64,000 nucleotides of DNA, taken from positions 91,643 to 155,642 of the forward strand of contig NZ_JARAMP010000010.1 in the NCBI RefSeq assembly GCF_028802875.1, written 5' to 3'. The DNA comes from Seohaeicola sp024304985 (GTDB lineage: Bacteria; Pseudomonadota; Alphaproteobacteria; Rhodobacterales; Rhodobacteraceae). The notes under the pieces are model-generated. The model ran no database searches, was not told where the DNA came from, and saw only the letters and a program-made list of their open reading frames with translations. This document shows positions 14,720-23,800 of the stretch, piece after piece. How positions within the stretch are numbered: the first letter of the stretch is position 1; each line of letters begins with the position of its first letter. The translations under genes were made by a program, and so were the position numbers.

Positions 14720-17089
14720 TTACATCTTGCGCCAGTCGCCGGCCTGCTCGAACGCCCCGGCGGCGCGGTAGATCGTGCTTTCCTCATAGCGCCGCCCGAT
14801 CAGTTGCAGGCCGATGGGCAGGCCATCGGACATGCCGCAGGGGATCGACATGGCGGGATGGCCCGTCACGTCGAAGGGCGAGGTATTGGGCAGCATCTCG
14901 AAGGCGCGCTGTGTCCAGAGGGCGAGCGAACTGTCGGGCGGCGGCAGCGGGGTTGCCTTCATCGGCGTGGTGGGCATCAGGAGCAGGTCATAGGAGGCGA
15001 GGACCTTGTTGTATTCCTCGCGCAGCTGCCGCGACAGGTTCTGCGCCTTGGCATAGTAGCGCCCGCGCGTGTGCTTGAGGTGATACTGCCCCACCAGCAT
15101 CGAGATCTTGAGCGTGTCCGACAGCTCATCCGCGCGGGAACGCCAGTTCGAGTGATAATCCAGCAGGGAGGTTGTATAGAGCCCTTCCCAGCCGGTGCCG
15201 AAGCCATTGCCCAGCATCATCTGGTTCGTCAGACCTTCCAGACCGATGGGTGTCCAGATGGCGGGTCCGTGCAGGTGCCAGGGGATAGAGATCTCGTCCA
15301 CGGTTGCGCCCAGACGGCGGAACATCTCGGCCCCGGCGCGGACTTTCGCGTCCACGTCGGCCTCGGACGAGGCATGGCCGAAACCTTCCTTGACGACCCC
15401 GATCCTGAGGCCCGAAACGCCCCGGTTCACGGCGGCGGTGTATTTGTCGGTGACGACGTCATATTGGCGCGGATCAAGCCCGTCGGCCCCGGCGATGACT
15501 TCCAGCATCAGGGCGTTGTCCATGACGGTCTGAGTCATCGGCCCGGCATGGTCGATGGTGTTCTCGATCGGCATGATGCCGGAATAGGGCACAAGGCCGT
15601 GGGTCGGCTTCATGCCGTAGACGCCGCAGAAGGACGCAGGCATGCGGATCGAGCCGCCCTGATCGCCGCCAATGGCCATGTCCACCAGCCCGGCCCCGAC
15701 CAGCGCGCCGGAGCCGGAGGATGACCCCCCGGCCGAGTATCCGTGCTTGTGCGGGTTGTGCACCGCGCCCGTGGCGTTGGTATGGCTGCCGCCGGAGAGG
15801 CAGAAATATTCGCAATGCGCCTTGCCCACGATGGTGGCACCTGCGTCCAGAAGCCGGGTGACGATGGTGGCGTCCAGATCAGGGGTGTAGCCCTTGAGCG
15901 TGGCCGCCCCGTTCATCATCGGCACGCCCGCAAGGCAGACGTTATCCTTGAGCGCGATGGTCCGCCCCAGCAAGGGCCCGCGCGGCGCGCCCTTGATCTC
16001 GGTCTTCACATACCACGCGTTCATCGGGTTTTCATCGGCCGTGGGCCGATAGCCGGAGGTGCGGGGATAGAGCACCGGGGGCAGGTAATCGGGCAGCGCA
16101 TCGACAATGTCATAGGCATCAAGCGTGCCCTGCATCACGTCCAGAAACTCCTGCACGCGGGCATCCGACATGTGCATGCCCAGTTCCTCGACGATGGTTT
16201 TCATCTGGGCATGGGTGGGGCGCTGGACGGTCATGTAGGACATCCTTTCTTGCAACGGGGCCGGGGCGGCGGACCGTGTCGTCTGTGTCTTGGCCTGTGT
16301 CGCGGCGTGTTGGGGCGGTGCGGCAGGTTTGGCCGCGCCTAGGGGTTTGGGCGCGGGTTTGGCCGCCTTGCCGCCGCTGGCACCGAAGCCGGTGAATTCC
16401 TCGATCAGGGCGGGATCGGCGGCCTCGGACCCTGCCACCTCGCCCATGATGCGGCCCTTCTGGATCAGCAGGACGCGGTCCGACAGGGCGGTGATGAAAT
16501 CAAGGCTTTGTTCGACCAGAATGATGCTGAGGCCATCGCGGCGGTTCAACTCTTTCAGAAGGTCGATGATCTCGTCGATGATCGAGGGCTGGATGCCTTC
16601 GGTCGGCTCGTCCAGCAGGATCAAATCGGGTTCCGAGATCAGGCAGCGGGCGAGGGCCAGCAATTGCTGCTCGCCGCCAGAGAGCGCGCCGCCGTCGCGG
16701 TCCAGCAGACGGACAAGGCGGGGGAAATCGGCCAGCACGCGGTCAATCGCGCTGTCTTCGTCCATGTCATGGGCAGCAACGCCCATACGCAGGTTGTCGC
16801 GCACACTGAGGTTGGGGAATATCCCGCGCCCCTGCGGCACATAGCCGATGCCAAGCTGTGCGCGGCCAGAGGACCGCATCCGCACCATGTCCTGCCCGTC
16901 AAAGACCATGCTGCCACCTGAGGCCGGGATGATCCCCATCAGGGTTTTCAGCAACGTGGATTTGCCCATGCCGTTATGGCCCAGAACACCGAGGATTTCC
17001 CCTTCGTTCACGGTCAGGTCGATCCCGTGCAGGACCGGGACGCGGCCATAGCCGGCGCGCAGGCCCGAAACTTTCAGAAGCGTGCTCAT
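14720..17089 (-). CDS. Fused ABC transporter ATPase (LivF/UrtE type) and amidase
   Basis: One uninterrupted 789-residue frame. Residues 1-237 form a complete LivF/UrtE-type ATPase: Walker A GHNGMGKST (37-45), signature LSGGE (136-140), Walker B LILLDE (156-161). Residues about 238-283 are an Ala/Pro/Lys-rich linker. Residues about 290-789 are an amidase-signature enzyme with Lys381 (ALKDN), cis-Ser in GGSSSGS (454-460) and nucleophile Ser480 (GGDQGGS), the full Ser-Ser-Lys triad. An internal ATG (16234, Met286) has AAAGGA 9 nt upstream, so a free 504-residue amidase could also be made. The ATPase overlaps the LivG-type gene by ATGA. The permease ATPase would dock at the membrane while the tethered amidase cleaves incoming amide. 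Confidence 0.85.
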   Translation of the reverse strand: MSTLLKVSGLRAGYGRVPVLHGIDLTVNEGEILGVLGHNGMGKSTLLKTLMGIIPASGGSMVFDGQDMVRMRSSGRAQLGIGYVPQGRGIFPNLSVRDNLRMGVAAHDMDEDSAIDRVLADFPRLVRLLDRDGGALSGGEQQLLALARCLISEPDLILLDEPTEGIQPSIIDEIIDLLKELNRRDGLSIILVEQSLDFITALSDRVLLIQKGRIMGEVAGSEAADPALIEEFTGFGASGGKAAKPAPKPLGAAKPAAPPQHAATQAKTQTTRSAAPAPLQERMSYMTVQRPTHAQMKTIVEELGMHMSDARVQEFLDVMQGTLDAYDIVDALPDYLPPVLYPRTSGYRPTADENPMNAWYVKTEIKGAPRGPLLGRTIALKDNVCLAGVPMMNGAATLKGYTPDLDATIVTRLLDAGATIVGKAHCEYFCLSGGSHTNATGAVHNPHKHGYSAGGSSSGSGALVGAGLVDMAIGGDQGGSIRMPASFCGVYGMKPTHGLVPYSGIMPIENTIDHAGPMTQTVMDNALMLEVIAGADGLDPRQYDVVTDKYTAAVNRGVSGLRIGVVKEGFGHASSEADVDAKVRAGAEMFRRLGATVDEISIPWHLHGPAIWTPIGLEGLTNQMMLGNGFGTGWEGLYTTSLLDYHSNWRSRADELSDTLKISMLVGQYHLKHTRGRYYAKAQNLSRQLREEYNKVLASYDLLLMPTTPMKATPLPPPDSSLALWTQRAFEMLPNTSPFDVTGHPAMSIPCGMSDGLPIGLQLIGRRYEESTIYRAAGAFEQAGDWRKM

Positions 17090-17814
17090 GCCCGATGCCC
17101 CAGATAGACTTCGCGCGCGCGCTTGTCCGCCGAAATGGCGTCCATCGTATCCTCCATCAGGATGCCGCCTTCATGAAACAGCGTGACCGTGCGCGAGATC
17201 ATGCGGATGAACTGCATGTCATGCTCCACCACGATCAGGGCCGATGTCTTGTTGATCTCTTCGATCAGCTCGGCAGTGCGGAAGGTTTCTTCATGCGTCA
17301 TGCCGGCGGCGGGTTCATCCAGCAGCACCAGCCACGGCTCGGCCGCCACCACCATGCCCAGTTCGACCCATTGGCGCTGCCCATGGGCCAGACGACCCAG
17401 TTGCATCCGGCGGATATCGCCCAGACGCAGCCGTTCGATCGTCTCGGCGGTCATGCTGCGGGCGCGGCGGTCGTCATGCCAGCGGCGGGCGGAGATCCAG
17501 ATGTTTTCCTCGGCGGTGAGGCCGTCGAAGACATTGGGCACCTGCGTCTTGATACCGACGCCAAGGCTGGCCACCTCGAAGGGTTCGGCCCCGGTCATGT
17601 CCTGCCCGCGGATCTTGACCTCGCCCGCGGAGGGGCGCAGCTGTCCGGTCAGGCATTTGAAGAAGGTGGATTTGCCTGCACCGTTCGGCCCGATCAGGCA
17701 GCGCAATTCGCGGTCGAACAGGGTGAAATCGACCTGATCCACAGCGCGGACGCCGCCGAAGTGCATACAGAGGCCACGGGTTTCGACGACCACTTCACCG
17801 CGTTGACGTGTCAT
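17086..17814 (-). CDS. ABC transporter ATP-binding protein (LivG/UrtD type)
   Basis: A 242-residue ATPase with Walker A GPNGAGKST (about 42-50), Walker B LVLLDE and the signature loop written LAHGQRQ rather than LSGGQ, as is usual in UrtD-like proteins (LSHGQ). It partners the LivF-type ATPase in the downstream fusion and the two permeases upstream. Genes are coupled by 4-bp overlaps on both sides (17086-17089 and 17811-17814). The LAHGQ form supports a urea/short amide-type importer rather than a classical leucine transporter, an inference from family resemblance. Confidence 0.88.
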   Translation of the reverse strand: MTRQRGEVVVETRGLCMHFGGVRAVDQVDFTLFDRELRCLIGPNGAGKSTFFKCLTGQLRPSAGEVKIRGQDMTGAEPFEVASLGVGIKTQVPNVFDGLTAEENIWISARRWHDDRRARSMTAETIERLRLGDIRRMQLGRLAHGQRQWVELGMVVAAEPWLVLLDEPAAGMTHEETFRTAELIEEINKTSALIVVEHDMQFIRMISRTVTLFHEGGILMEDTMDAISADKRAREVYLGHRA

Positions 17815-18854
17815 TCTGTTCCCTCCGCCCGTGCGCCACGGCGGCGGCGTGTGCGCGTGGGGGCCTTTTTGCGCCTTGCATTGACCCAGTCGATGATCGT
17901 CGGAGCGACGCCCTTGGGCACCAGGAGCACGAAGACGATCAGGATCACGCCCAGCACAAGGTTGTTGTTCAGCACGCTTTGCCCGCCGAGGGCCGAGGTC
18001 AGGTAGAACAGCGCGAAGGTGGCCCCGATGGGGCCGATCAGCGTGCCGCGCCCGCCCACGATCACCCAGATGATCGTCAGCGCCGCGTTATACAGGCTGA
18101 ACACATCCGGCGTGGTGCGCCCTACCCCGTTGCAGAACAGAACCCCGCCGATGGCCGCGATCCCTGCGCCGATGGTGAAGATGCCCAGTTTGTACAGGCG
18201 CGTGTCATAGCCCAAGAGTTCGGCGCGCAGCTCATTCTCGCGGATGGCGACGCAGACGCGGCCGAATTTGGTGTTCACCAGCCAGCCCACGAAGACATAG
18301 CACAGGATCAGGGCGGCCATGGCGACGTAGAACACATGTTCCGGGAACAGGAAGGCGGTGGGGTTCCACGGCAGGTTGATGGGCGGCGATGACACGCCGT
18401 TGAAGCCGCCCAGAAGCGCGTTGCCGATCTTGTATTCCGGCCCCGAGGTGCGCCGGATCAGCGAGAAGAAGATCAGCGTGACTGTCAGGGTGATGACGCC
18501 CAGATAGACATCCGACACCCGGCCATAGAAGATGAAATAGCCCAAGGCGGCGGCAAAGGCCGATGTGACCAGGACCGCCACAAGGATCGCCCATGTCGAG
18601 CCGCCGAAGTTGATGGCCGAGATCGTATAGGCGTAGGCCCCAAGGCCAAAGAACGCGACCTGTCCGAAGCACAGGATGCCGCCATAGCCCCAGATCAGCG
18701 CAAGGCTGAGCGCCAGCACCGCCAGTGCGATGGCCGTGGTCAGGTTGATGATGGTGAAGAGTTGCAACACCTGTGGGGCGGCAAACATGAACACCACGCC
18801 CAGCAGGGCATAGAAGAAGGTCGGGCGCATCTGGCGCAACATGCCGCTGTTCAT
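17811..18854 (-). CDS. Branched-chain/urea/amide-type ABC permease (LivM/UrtC type)
   Basis: A 347-residue inner-membrane permease with 8-10 hydrophobic segments and the LivM core ALSLALIWGYGGILCFGQVAF (read as LIWGYGGILCFGQ) near residue 50-70, and GVILIVFVLLVPKGVAP at the end. The C-terminal tail is very Arg-rich (last 20 residues), presumably cytoplasmic. It overlaps the LivG-type and LivH-type genes by 4 bp each. With LivH it forms the membrane channel of the importer. Confidence 0.88.
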   Translation of the reverse strand: MNSGMLRQMRPTFFYALLGVVFMFAAPQVLQLFTIINLTTAIALAVLALSLALIWGYGGILCFGQVAFFGLGAYAYTISAINFGGSTWAILVAVLVTSAFAAALGYFIFYGRVSDVYLGVITLTVTLIFFSLIRRTSGPEYKIGNALLGGFNGVSSPPINLPWNPTAFLFPEHVFYVAMAALILCYVFVGWLVNTKFGRVCVAIRENELRAELLGYDTRLYKLGIFTIGAGIAAIGGVLFCNGVGRTTPDVFSLYNAALTIIWVIVGGRGTLIGPIGATFALFYLTSALGGQSVLNNNLVLGVILIVFVLLVPKGVAPTIIDWVNARRKKAPTRTRRRRGARAEGTE

Positions 18855-19720
18855 AGCGATTTCCGGAAGAAGCGGCCCGTGATCCCGCGCGGCATCAGGC
18901 GCAAGAGGATGATGGCGGCCAGAAGAAGCGCGATCTCGCCGAAGGTCGATCCCGCGATGAAGGAGAATATGCCGTTGATCCCGCCCAGCAGGACCGATCC
19001 GGCCGTGGTGCCCGCAAGGATCGCCGATCCGCCCGAGATCACGGTGATGAAAGCCTTGGCGATATAGGTGGCGCCGATGGTGGGCAGAACGCCTGTCATG
19101 GGGGCCAGCAAGCCGCCCGCAAGGCCCGACACGGCCGCGCCCAGCCCGAAGGTGATCATGTAGATGCGGCTGGTGGAGACGCCCAAGGATGAGGCCATTT
19201 CCGCGTTCTGCATGGTGCCGCGCGCCAGCAGCCCCAGCTTGGTAAAGCGCAGCGTCAGCCAGACGGCGATCAGCAGGACGATGGTGATCAGGATCAGGAA
19301 CAGCTCATATCCCGACGCCGAATAGGTGCCGATCTGGATCGCGCCCAAGGGCGGGGCCACGGTGGTGGCCGTCGAGGCCCCGAAGATCGAGGTCACGATC
19401 CCCACCAGCAGCAAGGACAGCCCCCATGTGGCCAGAAGCGTGTCCACCATCCGCCCATAGAGCCAGCGGATCAGCAGGCGTTCCACGATCACGCCGATGA
19501 TCCCCACGACCAAGGGGGCAAGGATCAGCATGGCGACCCAGATGTTCACGCCCGCATTGGTGGCCACCACGACCGTATAGCCGCCCAGCATCAGGAATTC
19601 GCCATGCGCAAGGTTGATCACCCGCATCATGCCGAAGATGATCGCAAGGCCAAGGCTGATCAGGGCCAGGTTCGCGATGACATAGGCCAGTTGCAGGCCG
19701 ATCGCAGCCACGAGATCCAA
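18851..19720 (-). CDS. Branched-chain/urea/amide-type ABC permease (LivH/UrtB type)
   Basis: A 289-residue permease with about eight membrane helices. It shows the LivH N-terminal pattern GLAIIFGMMRVINLAHGEF (about 22-40) and GAAVSGLAGGLLAPM in the middle. It is the first permease gene after the receptor, separated by an 80-bp gap containing a stem-loop, and overlaps the LivM-type gene by 4 bp. Forms a heterodimeric channel with LivM. Confidence 0.9.
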   Translation of the reverse strand: MDLVAAIGLQLAYVIANLALISLGLAIIFGMMRVINLAHGEFLMLGGYTVVVATNAGVNIWVAMLILAPLVVGIIGVIVERLLIRWLYGRMVDTLLATWGLSLLLVGIVTSIFGASTATTVAPPLGAIQIGTYSASGYELFLILITIVLLIAVWLTLRFTKLGLLARGTMQNAEMASSLGVSTSRIYMITFGLGAAVSGLAGGLLAPMTGVLPTIGATYIAKAFITVISGGSAILAGTTAGSVLLGGINGIFSFIAGSTFGEIALLLAAIILLRLMPRGITGRFFRKSL

Positions 19721-19747
19721 GGGGCTCTCCGTTCCGGTTCAGGGTTG

Positions 19748-19772
19748 CGCCGGGGCCATGGGGACCCCGGCG
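19748..19772 (-). promoter_or_regulatory. GC-rich stem-loop after the amide receptor gene
   Basis: Perfect 8-bp arms CGCCGGGG/CCCCGGCG with a 9-nt loop lie between the receptor stop (19801) and the LivH-type start (19720). As in the other transport operons of this window, it sits exactly where differential mRNA stability or partial termination would favour receptor over permease synthesis. Confidence 0.55.
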
Positions 19773-19800
19773 ACAGGGTCAGGTCAGCAGCGGGTCGGGA

Positions 19801-21048
19801 TCACTTGATCCCGGCGGCGGCCAGACCGTTTTCGAAGTAGAAGGTCGAAAGGGTCGGATTGGCGTTCAGGTCGCAGACAAGCTGCGTATCCGCCGGAGGC
19901 TGCGCCTCGTAGCTTTCGACGATGTTGAACTCCTGATCCTGCAATTCGCCCAGCACGACGTTCTGGATCGCGTGGTTGGTCTGTGGGTCGATGGTGATGG
20001 GGCCGGAGGGGCCGTTATAGGTCAGGCCCGACTTGAGCGCCGCCGTCACTTCGGCATGCTCGACGCTGCCAGCTAGTTTGACAGCCTCGGCCCAGAGCAT
20101 CGCCCCCTCGTAGGAGCGCACGGTCAGCTCGTTCATCGTGGCGCGGTTGGCCCCGAACTTGGCATCCATGCGGGCGAGGAAAGCCTCGTTCTCGGCGTTC
20201 TTCACTCCTTCGAAGTAGGAGTAGGCGGCCAGCAGACCGTTGCCCTCTTCGGCGGAGATCAGCTTGTGTTCGTTCCCGATGCCGAAGGTCGTGGAGGCAA
20301 TCGGGATTTCCTTGTTCATGCCTGCCGCCGCATATTGGCGGTAGAAGGACACATGCGCGCCGCCCACGAGGCCCGAGAACACGAGATCCGGCTTGGCCTG
20401 CTGGATCTTGTTGATGGTCGGTCCGAAGTTGGTGACGTCGAGCGGGAAGAATTCGATGGCCAGAGTCTCGCCGCCGTTTTCCTTGACGAAGCGTTCCACC
20501 CACTGGGCGATGATCTGGCCATAGTTGTAATCGGCCGCGATGATATAGGCCTTCTTGCCCCATTTGTTCATCGCGTAAGGCACGACCTTGGCCACGGTCT
20601 GTGCGGGTGTAGAGCCGGTGCAGACGTTGTTGAAGTCGCACACACCGCCTTCATACTGAGTGTTGTAGAAATAGAGCGTCTTGAAGCGGGCGAGCGTCGG
20701 CCGGATGGCTTCGCGGCTGGCCGAGGTGATGCCGCCATGCACGGTTGCGGCGCGGTCGCCTGCGGCGGCTTGGGTGGCGTATTGGGTGTAGAACTGGATG
20801 GTGGACTGCGCGTCATACATCTTCAGCTCCACCTCCTTGCCCAGAAGGCCGCCAGCGGCGTTGATGTCGTCGATGGCAAGGCTGGTGGCATCGGCCATTG
20901 CGGTGCCGTAGATATCAAGGCCCCCCGACAGGTCGAGGATCGAGGCGAAGATGATCTTGTCGCTGCCCTGCGCCCGCCCGATGATCGGGGCGGATGACAG
21001 TGCCAGCGCGGAAGATCCGGCCAGAAAACTTCTACGCGAAAAAGTCAT
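19801..21048 (-). CDS. ABC transporter substrate-binding protein, urea/amide type (Tat-exported)
   Basis: Start at ATG 21048 (MTFSRRSFLAG), with AGGAGAG 6 nt upstream; 415 residues. The leader carries a twin-arginine motif SRRSFL and a hydrophobic core ending AQG, so it folds before export. The body is a type I periplasmic binding protein with the features of UrtA/AmiC/FmdD (ILDLSGGLDIYGTAM, LYFYNTQYEGGVCD, and a late GLTYNGPSGPITIDPQTNH). This subgroup binds urea or short amides, agreeing with the amidase encoded in the same operon. First gene of the minus-strand unit that ends at 12670. Confidence 0.88.
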   Translation of the reverse strand: MTFSRRSFLAGSSALALSSAPIIGRAQGSDKIIFASILDLSGGLDIYGTAMADATSLAIDDINAAGGLLGKEVELKMYDAQSTIQFYTQYATQAAAGDRAATVHGGITSASREAIRPTLARFKTLYFYNTQYEGGVCDFNNVCTGSTPAQTVAKVVPYAMNKWGKKAYIIAADYNYGQIIAQWVERFVKENGGETLAIEFFPLDVTNFGPTINKIQQAKPDLVFSGLVGGAHVSFYRQYAAAGMNKEIPIASTTFGIGNEHKLISAEEGNGLLAAYSYFEGVKNAENEAFLARMDAKFGANRATMNELTVRSYEGAMLWAEAVKLAGSVEHAEVTAALKSGLTYNGPSGPITIDPQTNHAIQNVVLGELQDQEFNIVESYEAQPPADTQLVCDLNANPTLSTFYFENGLAAAGIK

Positions 21049-21105
21049 GTCAGTCTCTCCTGTTGGGTTGTGACCTTTGCGGTGCCCTTGCGGGGCCAAG
21101 CCGCA

Positions 21106-22740
21106 TCAGTCCTTGGATTCGGACGTTTTGCCGTCCGTTTTCTTGGAACGGGATGCGCTGCTGCGGCGGTCCAGTTGTTCGGTCACGCCGCGCACGCCAT
21201 CGCCGATATTCATGCCTACTTCCTCGCCCAGCCGCTGAACGGCGGGCAGTTGCAAGGCCATGGACAGCACACCATCGACAAGCTGGTTGACGGTGCCGCC
21301 ATCATTGGCGGTGCCGCCCTCGCCACCGCTGCCACCTGCCCGGCCCATGCCGGTGATATGGTTGATGCGGATGCTTTCGATTTTCTCGGCCGGTTTGAGC
21401 ATGCGTTCCACCACTTCGGGAAGGGTGCGGATGCGCGCCTCGTCGAGCTTCATGGCCATCAACTCGGTGCTCTGGCTGTTTTCGGCGGTGATGACGGCGC
21501 TGCGGCCCTCGGCCTCGGCCAGAAGCTTGGCCTTCTGCGCCTCGGCGCGTTCCAGCATGGCTTTTGCCTCGGCCTCGGCCATGGCCAGCAGCGTGCCCAC
21601 TTCGGACCGGACGCGGGTATCGTCCACCTCGGCCTGCTCGGCGGCACGGATCAGGGCCAGCACCTTTTCGCGGTCGGCGGCGGCCTGTTCGCGGATGGTG
21701 CGGACCTTCTCCTCGGCCTCGGCCCCGGCGGCGGTGGCGGCAATCGCCTCGGCCTCGGCATGGGCTTCCTCGACCCGCTTGGCGGCAAGGCGCACGGCGT
21801 TGTCTGTCCTGGCCAATGCGGTGGCCAGTTCGGCGGCCAGCGTCTGCTCGCGCAGTTCGCGGTCCTTGCTGATCTCGGTCAGGCGCACTTCGCGTTCGCG
21901 GGCGATGCGCGCTGCCTCGCGGCGCTTCTCGGAGGTGGCCTGCTCCTCGGCGGTTTCGGCCATGGAGCGGGAGCGGGCGATCTCGATCTCGCGCTGCTGG
22001 GTGATCATCGCCTCTTCTTCTTCGCGGCTGATGGTCAGTTTGCGCTTGGTGGCATCCAGCTGGCTTTGGCGGACTGCCACTTCGGCATCCGCCTCGATCA
22101 CGGCGCGCTCTTTCTTGTTCACGGCAATGATTTCAGCCAGGCGGCGCATACCGAGTGCGTTGAAGGCGTTGTTTTCATCCAGCGCATGGAATGGCGTCTG
22201 GTCGATCCGCGTCAGCGAGACGGATTCCAGCAAAAGGCCGTTCTGTGCCAGATTGTCGGTCAGCACGTCCGAGACTTCGCGCGCATAGCCCGCGCGGTTG
22301 TCCTGCAATTCATCCATGGTGTAACGCGCGGCGACGGACAGCATGGCATCGACCAGCTTGCCCTCAAGCGTTTCGGCCAGATCGGCAGAGCGGAAGGATT
22401 TGCCCGCCAAAGCCTGCGCCGCCGTGGCGACGCCTTCGGCTGTGGCCCGCACACGCACATAGAATTCCGCCCCCACATCGACGCGCAGACGATCCTTGGT
22501 GATAATGGATTTCGGCCCCAGCCGTTCGATTTCCAGCTTGGTGGTCCGCATGTTCACTTCGGAGACCTTGTGCAGGAAGGGCAGCGCGATGCAGCCCCCG
22601 TCCAGCACGACCCGCTGGCCCCCGGCACCCGTCCGCACGAGACTGACCTCACGCGTGGCTTTGCGGTAATACCTGTTCAGGAAAAGAATGATCAGAATGA
22701 CGACGACAAGAAGGATGACCAGACTGACGAACACCGTCAT
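21106..22740 (-). CDS. Flotillin family protein (YqiK-like, SPFH domain)
   Basis: A 544-residue membrane scaffold protein. Residues about 5-24 form one N-terminal hydrophobic anchor (VSLVILLVVVILIILFL), residues about 30-210 an SPFH/band 7 domain, residues about 215-420 a long Ala/Glu/Arg-rich coiled coil, and the tail is Gly-rich then polar. ATG 22740 has GGGAG 8 nt upstream; a GTG nine bases earlier is an alternative. Flotillins organise membrane microdomains; a partner NfeD-type gene is common but none is visible here. The 57-bp gap to the amide receptor gene on the same strand makes co-transcription unclear. Confidence 0.85.
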   Translation of the reverse strand: MTVFVSLVILLVVVILIILFLNRYYRKATREVSLVRTGAGGQRVVLDGGCIALPFLHKVSEVNMRTTKLEIERLGPKSIITKDRLRVDVGAEFYVRVRATAEGVATAAQALAGKSFRSADLAETLEGKLVDAMLSVAARYTMDELQDNRAGYAREVSDVLTDNLAQNGLLLESVSLTRIDQTPFHALDENNAFNALGMRRLAEIIAVNKKERAVIEADAEVAVRQSQLDATKRKLTISREEEEAMITQQREIEIARSRSMAETAEEQATSEKRREAARIAREREVRLTEISKDRELREQTLAAELATALARTDNAVRLAAKRVEEAHAEAEAIAATAAGAEAEEKVRTIREQAAADREKVLALIRAAEQAEVDDTRVRSEVGTLLAMAEAEAKAMLERAEAQKAKLLAEAEGRSAVITAENSQSTELMAMKLDEARIRTLPEVVERMLKPAEKIESIRINHITGMGRAGGSGGEGGTANDGGTVNQLVDGVLSMALQLPAVQRLGEEVGMNIGDGVRGVTEQLDRRSSASRSKKTDGKTSESKD

Positions 22741-22822
22741 CGCGCGCACTCCCGTTGAAGCGGCTCCTTCGGTCTGCGTGACCGTAGAGCGCTGTTATGT
22801 CGGCGAACATGTCACCGGATTT

Positions 22823-22836
22823 CGAACAACTGTTCG
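22823..22836. promoter_or_regulatory. Perfect 14-bp palindrome upstream of the flotillin gene
   Basis: CGAACA-AC-TGTTCG lies 83 bp upstream of the flotillin start in a 281-bp non-coding stretch (22741-23021). A GAACATGT copy lies 15 bp away at 22805-22812. It looks like an operator. Otherwise the stretch holds a T-rich patch near 22950 and no gene that I can support. Confidence 0.4.
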
Positions 22837-23021
22837 CTTTTATTGACCCAGCGTAAGCGGTGCTTTGAAATTCTGTCAATCACCTTGTGTGAGGGGCTTA
22901 AGTCCAGACGGCAAGGATGCGTGATGCCAGTTCGCGGGGCCTTTTTTCACTGCCACGCATTTACGCAACGCCCGGTGGCAAAGGCACGGATCAGGGCACG
23001 TTTTGTATCGCTTGCGGTTGA

Positions 23022-23678
23022 TCAGACCTGCGCGGCAGACCATGCGGTTTCCAGCCCGATGCGCAGCCCGGTGACCATGTCATCAAGGTGCATCGAGGCG
23101 AAATCCGCCCTCTGATGCTGTTCGACCTGCGCGTCATGCGCGATCTGGTCCAGCAGATCAGCCACTTGCGCGGGCAGATAGGGCAGATGGATGAAACCTG
23201 CCCGCGTTTCGGGGTGATGGAGTGCACAATGATTGAGCACAGTGTAGAGCGTGGCGTTGCACAGATAGGTGCCCGCGCTGCCGGACTGGCGGCATGGCAG
23301 GCCGCTGGCGCGAATCGCTGCCTGCATCGCATCGGCGGGCAAGGTGGAGAGATAGCCGTCCGGGCCGCCATCCAGAACGCGGCCATTCTGTCGATGGCCC
23401 ATGTTGTCGGGCAGTTCGAACCACGACCAGTTGGCGGCCATGCGTTCGATCCGCAGCATCGCCTCGCCCGGCCAGAGGCCCAGCGAGACGATCACCTGCG
23501 GGCGCAGATCGTCGATCAGTGCGGGCAATTGGCGGCGCATGCCTTGGAAATCGACAGGCAGGACATGACCCCGCACCATTGCGCCGCCGATGCGGACGCC
23601 ATCCAGCGCGCGGCTGACCAGTTCCGACGGATTGGCGCTGCGGCCGCCATAGCCCTGAAATCCTGTGACCAGGATCAT
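23022..23678 (-). CDS. Pyroglutamyl-peptidase I-like protein (peptidase C15)
   Basis: A 218-residue cytoplasmic cysteine peptidase of the C15 family, which removes N-terminal pyroglutamate (a cyclic amide) from peptides. The catalytic triad can be placed: Glu78 in RIERMA, Cys140 in GTYLCN and His164 in FIHLPYLP, with LPVDF near residue 40. The sequence is fairly divergent from model Pcp proteins, for example GLWPGEAMLRIER in place of the usual GxAxGR-x-x-x-PERVA, so the true substrate may be another N-acyl or cyclic amide. Stands alone on the minus strand between flotillin and the glycosidase-like gene. Confidence 0.75.
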   Translation of the reverse strand: MILVTGFQGYGGRSANPSELVSRALDGVRIGGAMVRGHVLPVDFQGMRRQLPALIDDLRPQVIVSLGLWPGEAMLRIERMAANWSWFELPDNMGHRQNGRVLDGGPDGYLSTLPADAMQAAIRASGLPCRQSGSAGTYLCNATLYTVLNHCALHHPETRAGFIHLPYLPAQVADLLDQIAHDAQVEQHQRADFASMHLDDMVTGLRIGLETAWSAAQV

Positions 23679-23800
23679 GTCCGAACCCTTCTGCCCCGCG
23701 GTGGCCTGCGGCCAACCGATCCCCGGGCAGATTGCCGCTGCGGCGGCGAAAAGTCACCACCGGAAACGCTGGCAGGGTTTGGCGTATTGACCCGGCCCGA

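Noticed and set aside
21070..22758. Plus-strand 562-codon frame
   Set aside because: Antisense to the flotillin gene; Gly/His-rich translation typical of the complement of Ala/Glu-rich coiled coil coding DNA.
22823..22836. CGAACAACTGTTCG as an SOS (LexA) box
   Set aside because: It resembles the Gram-positive LexA site, but alphaproteobacterial LexA binds GTTC-N7-GTTC type direct repeats, which are not present. Kept only as a palindrome.
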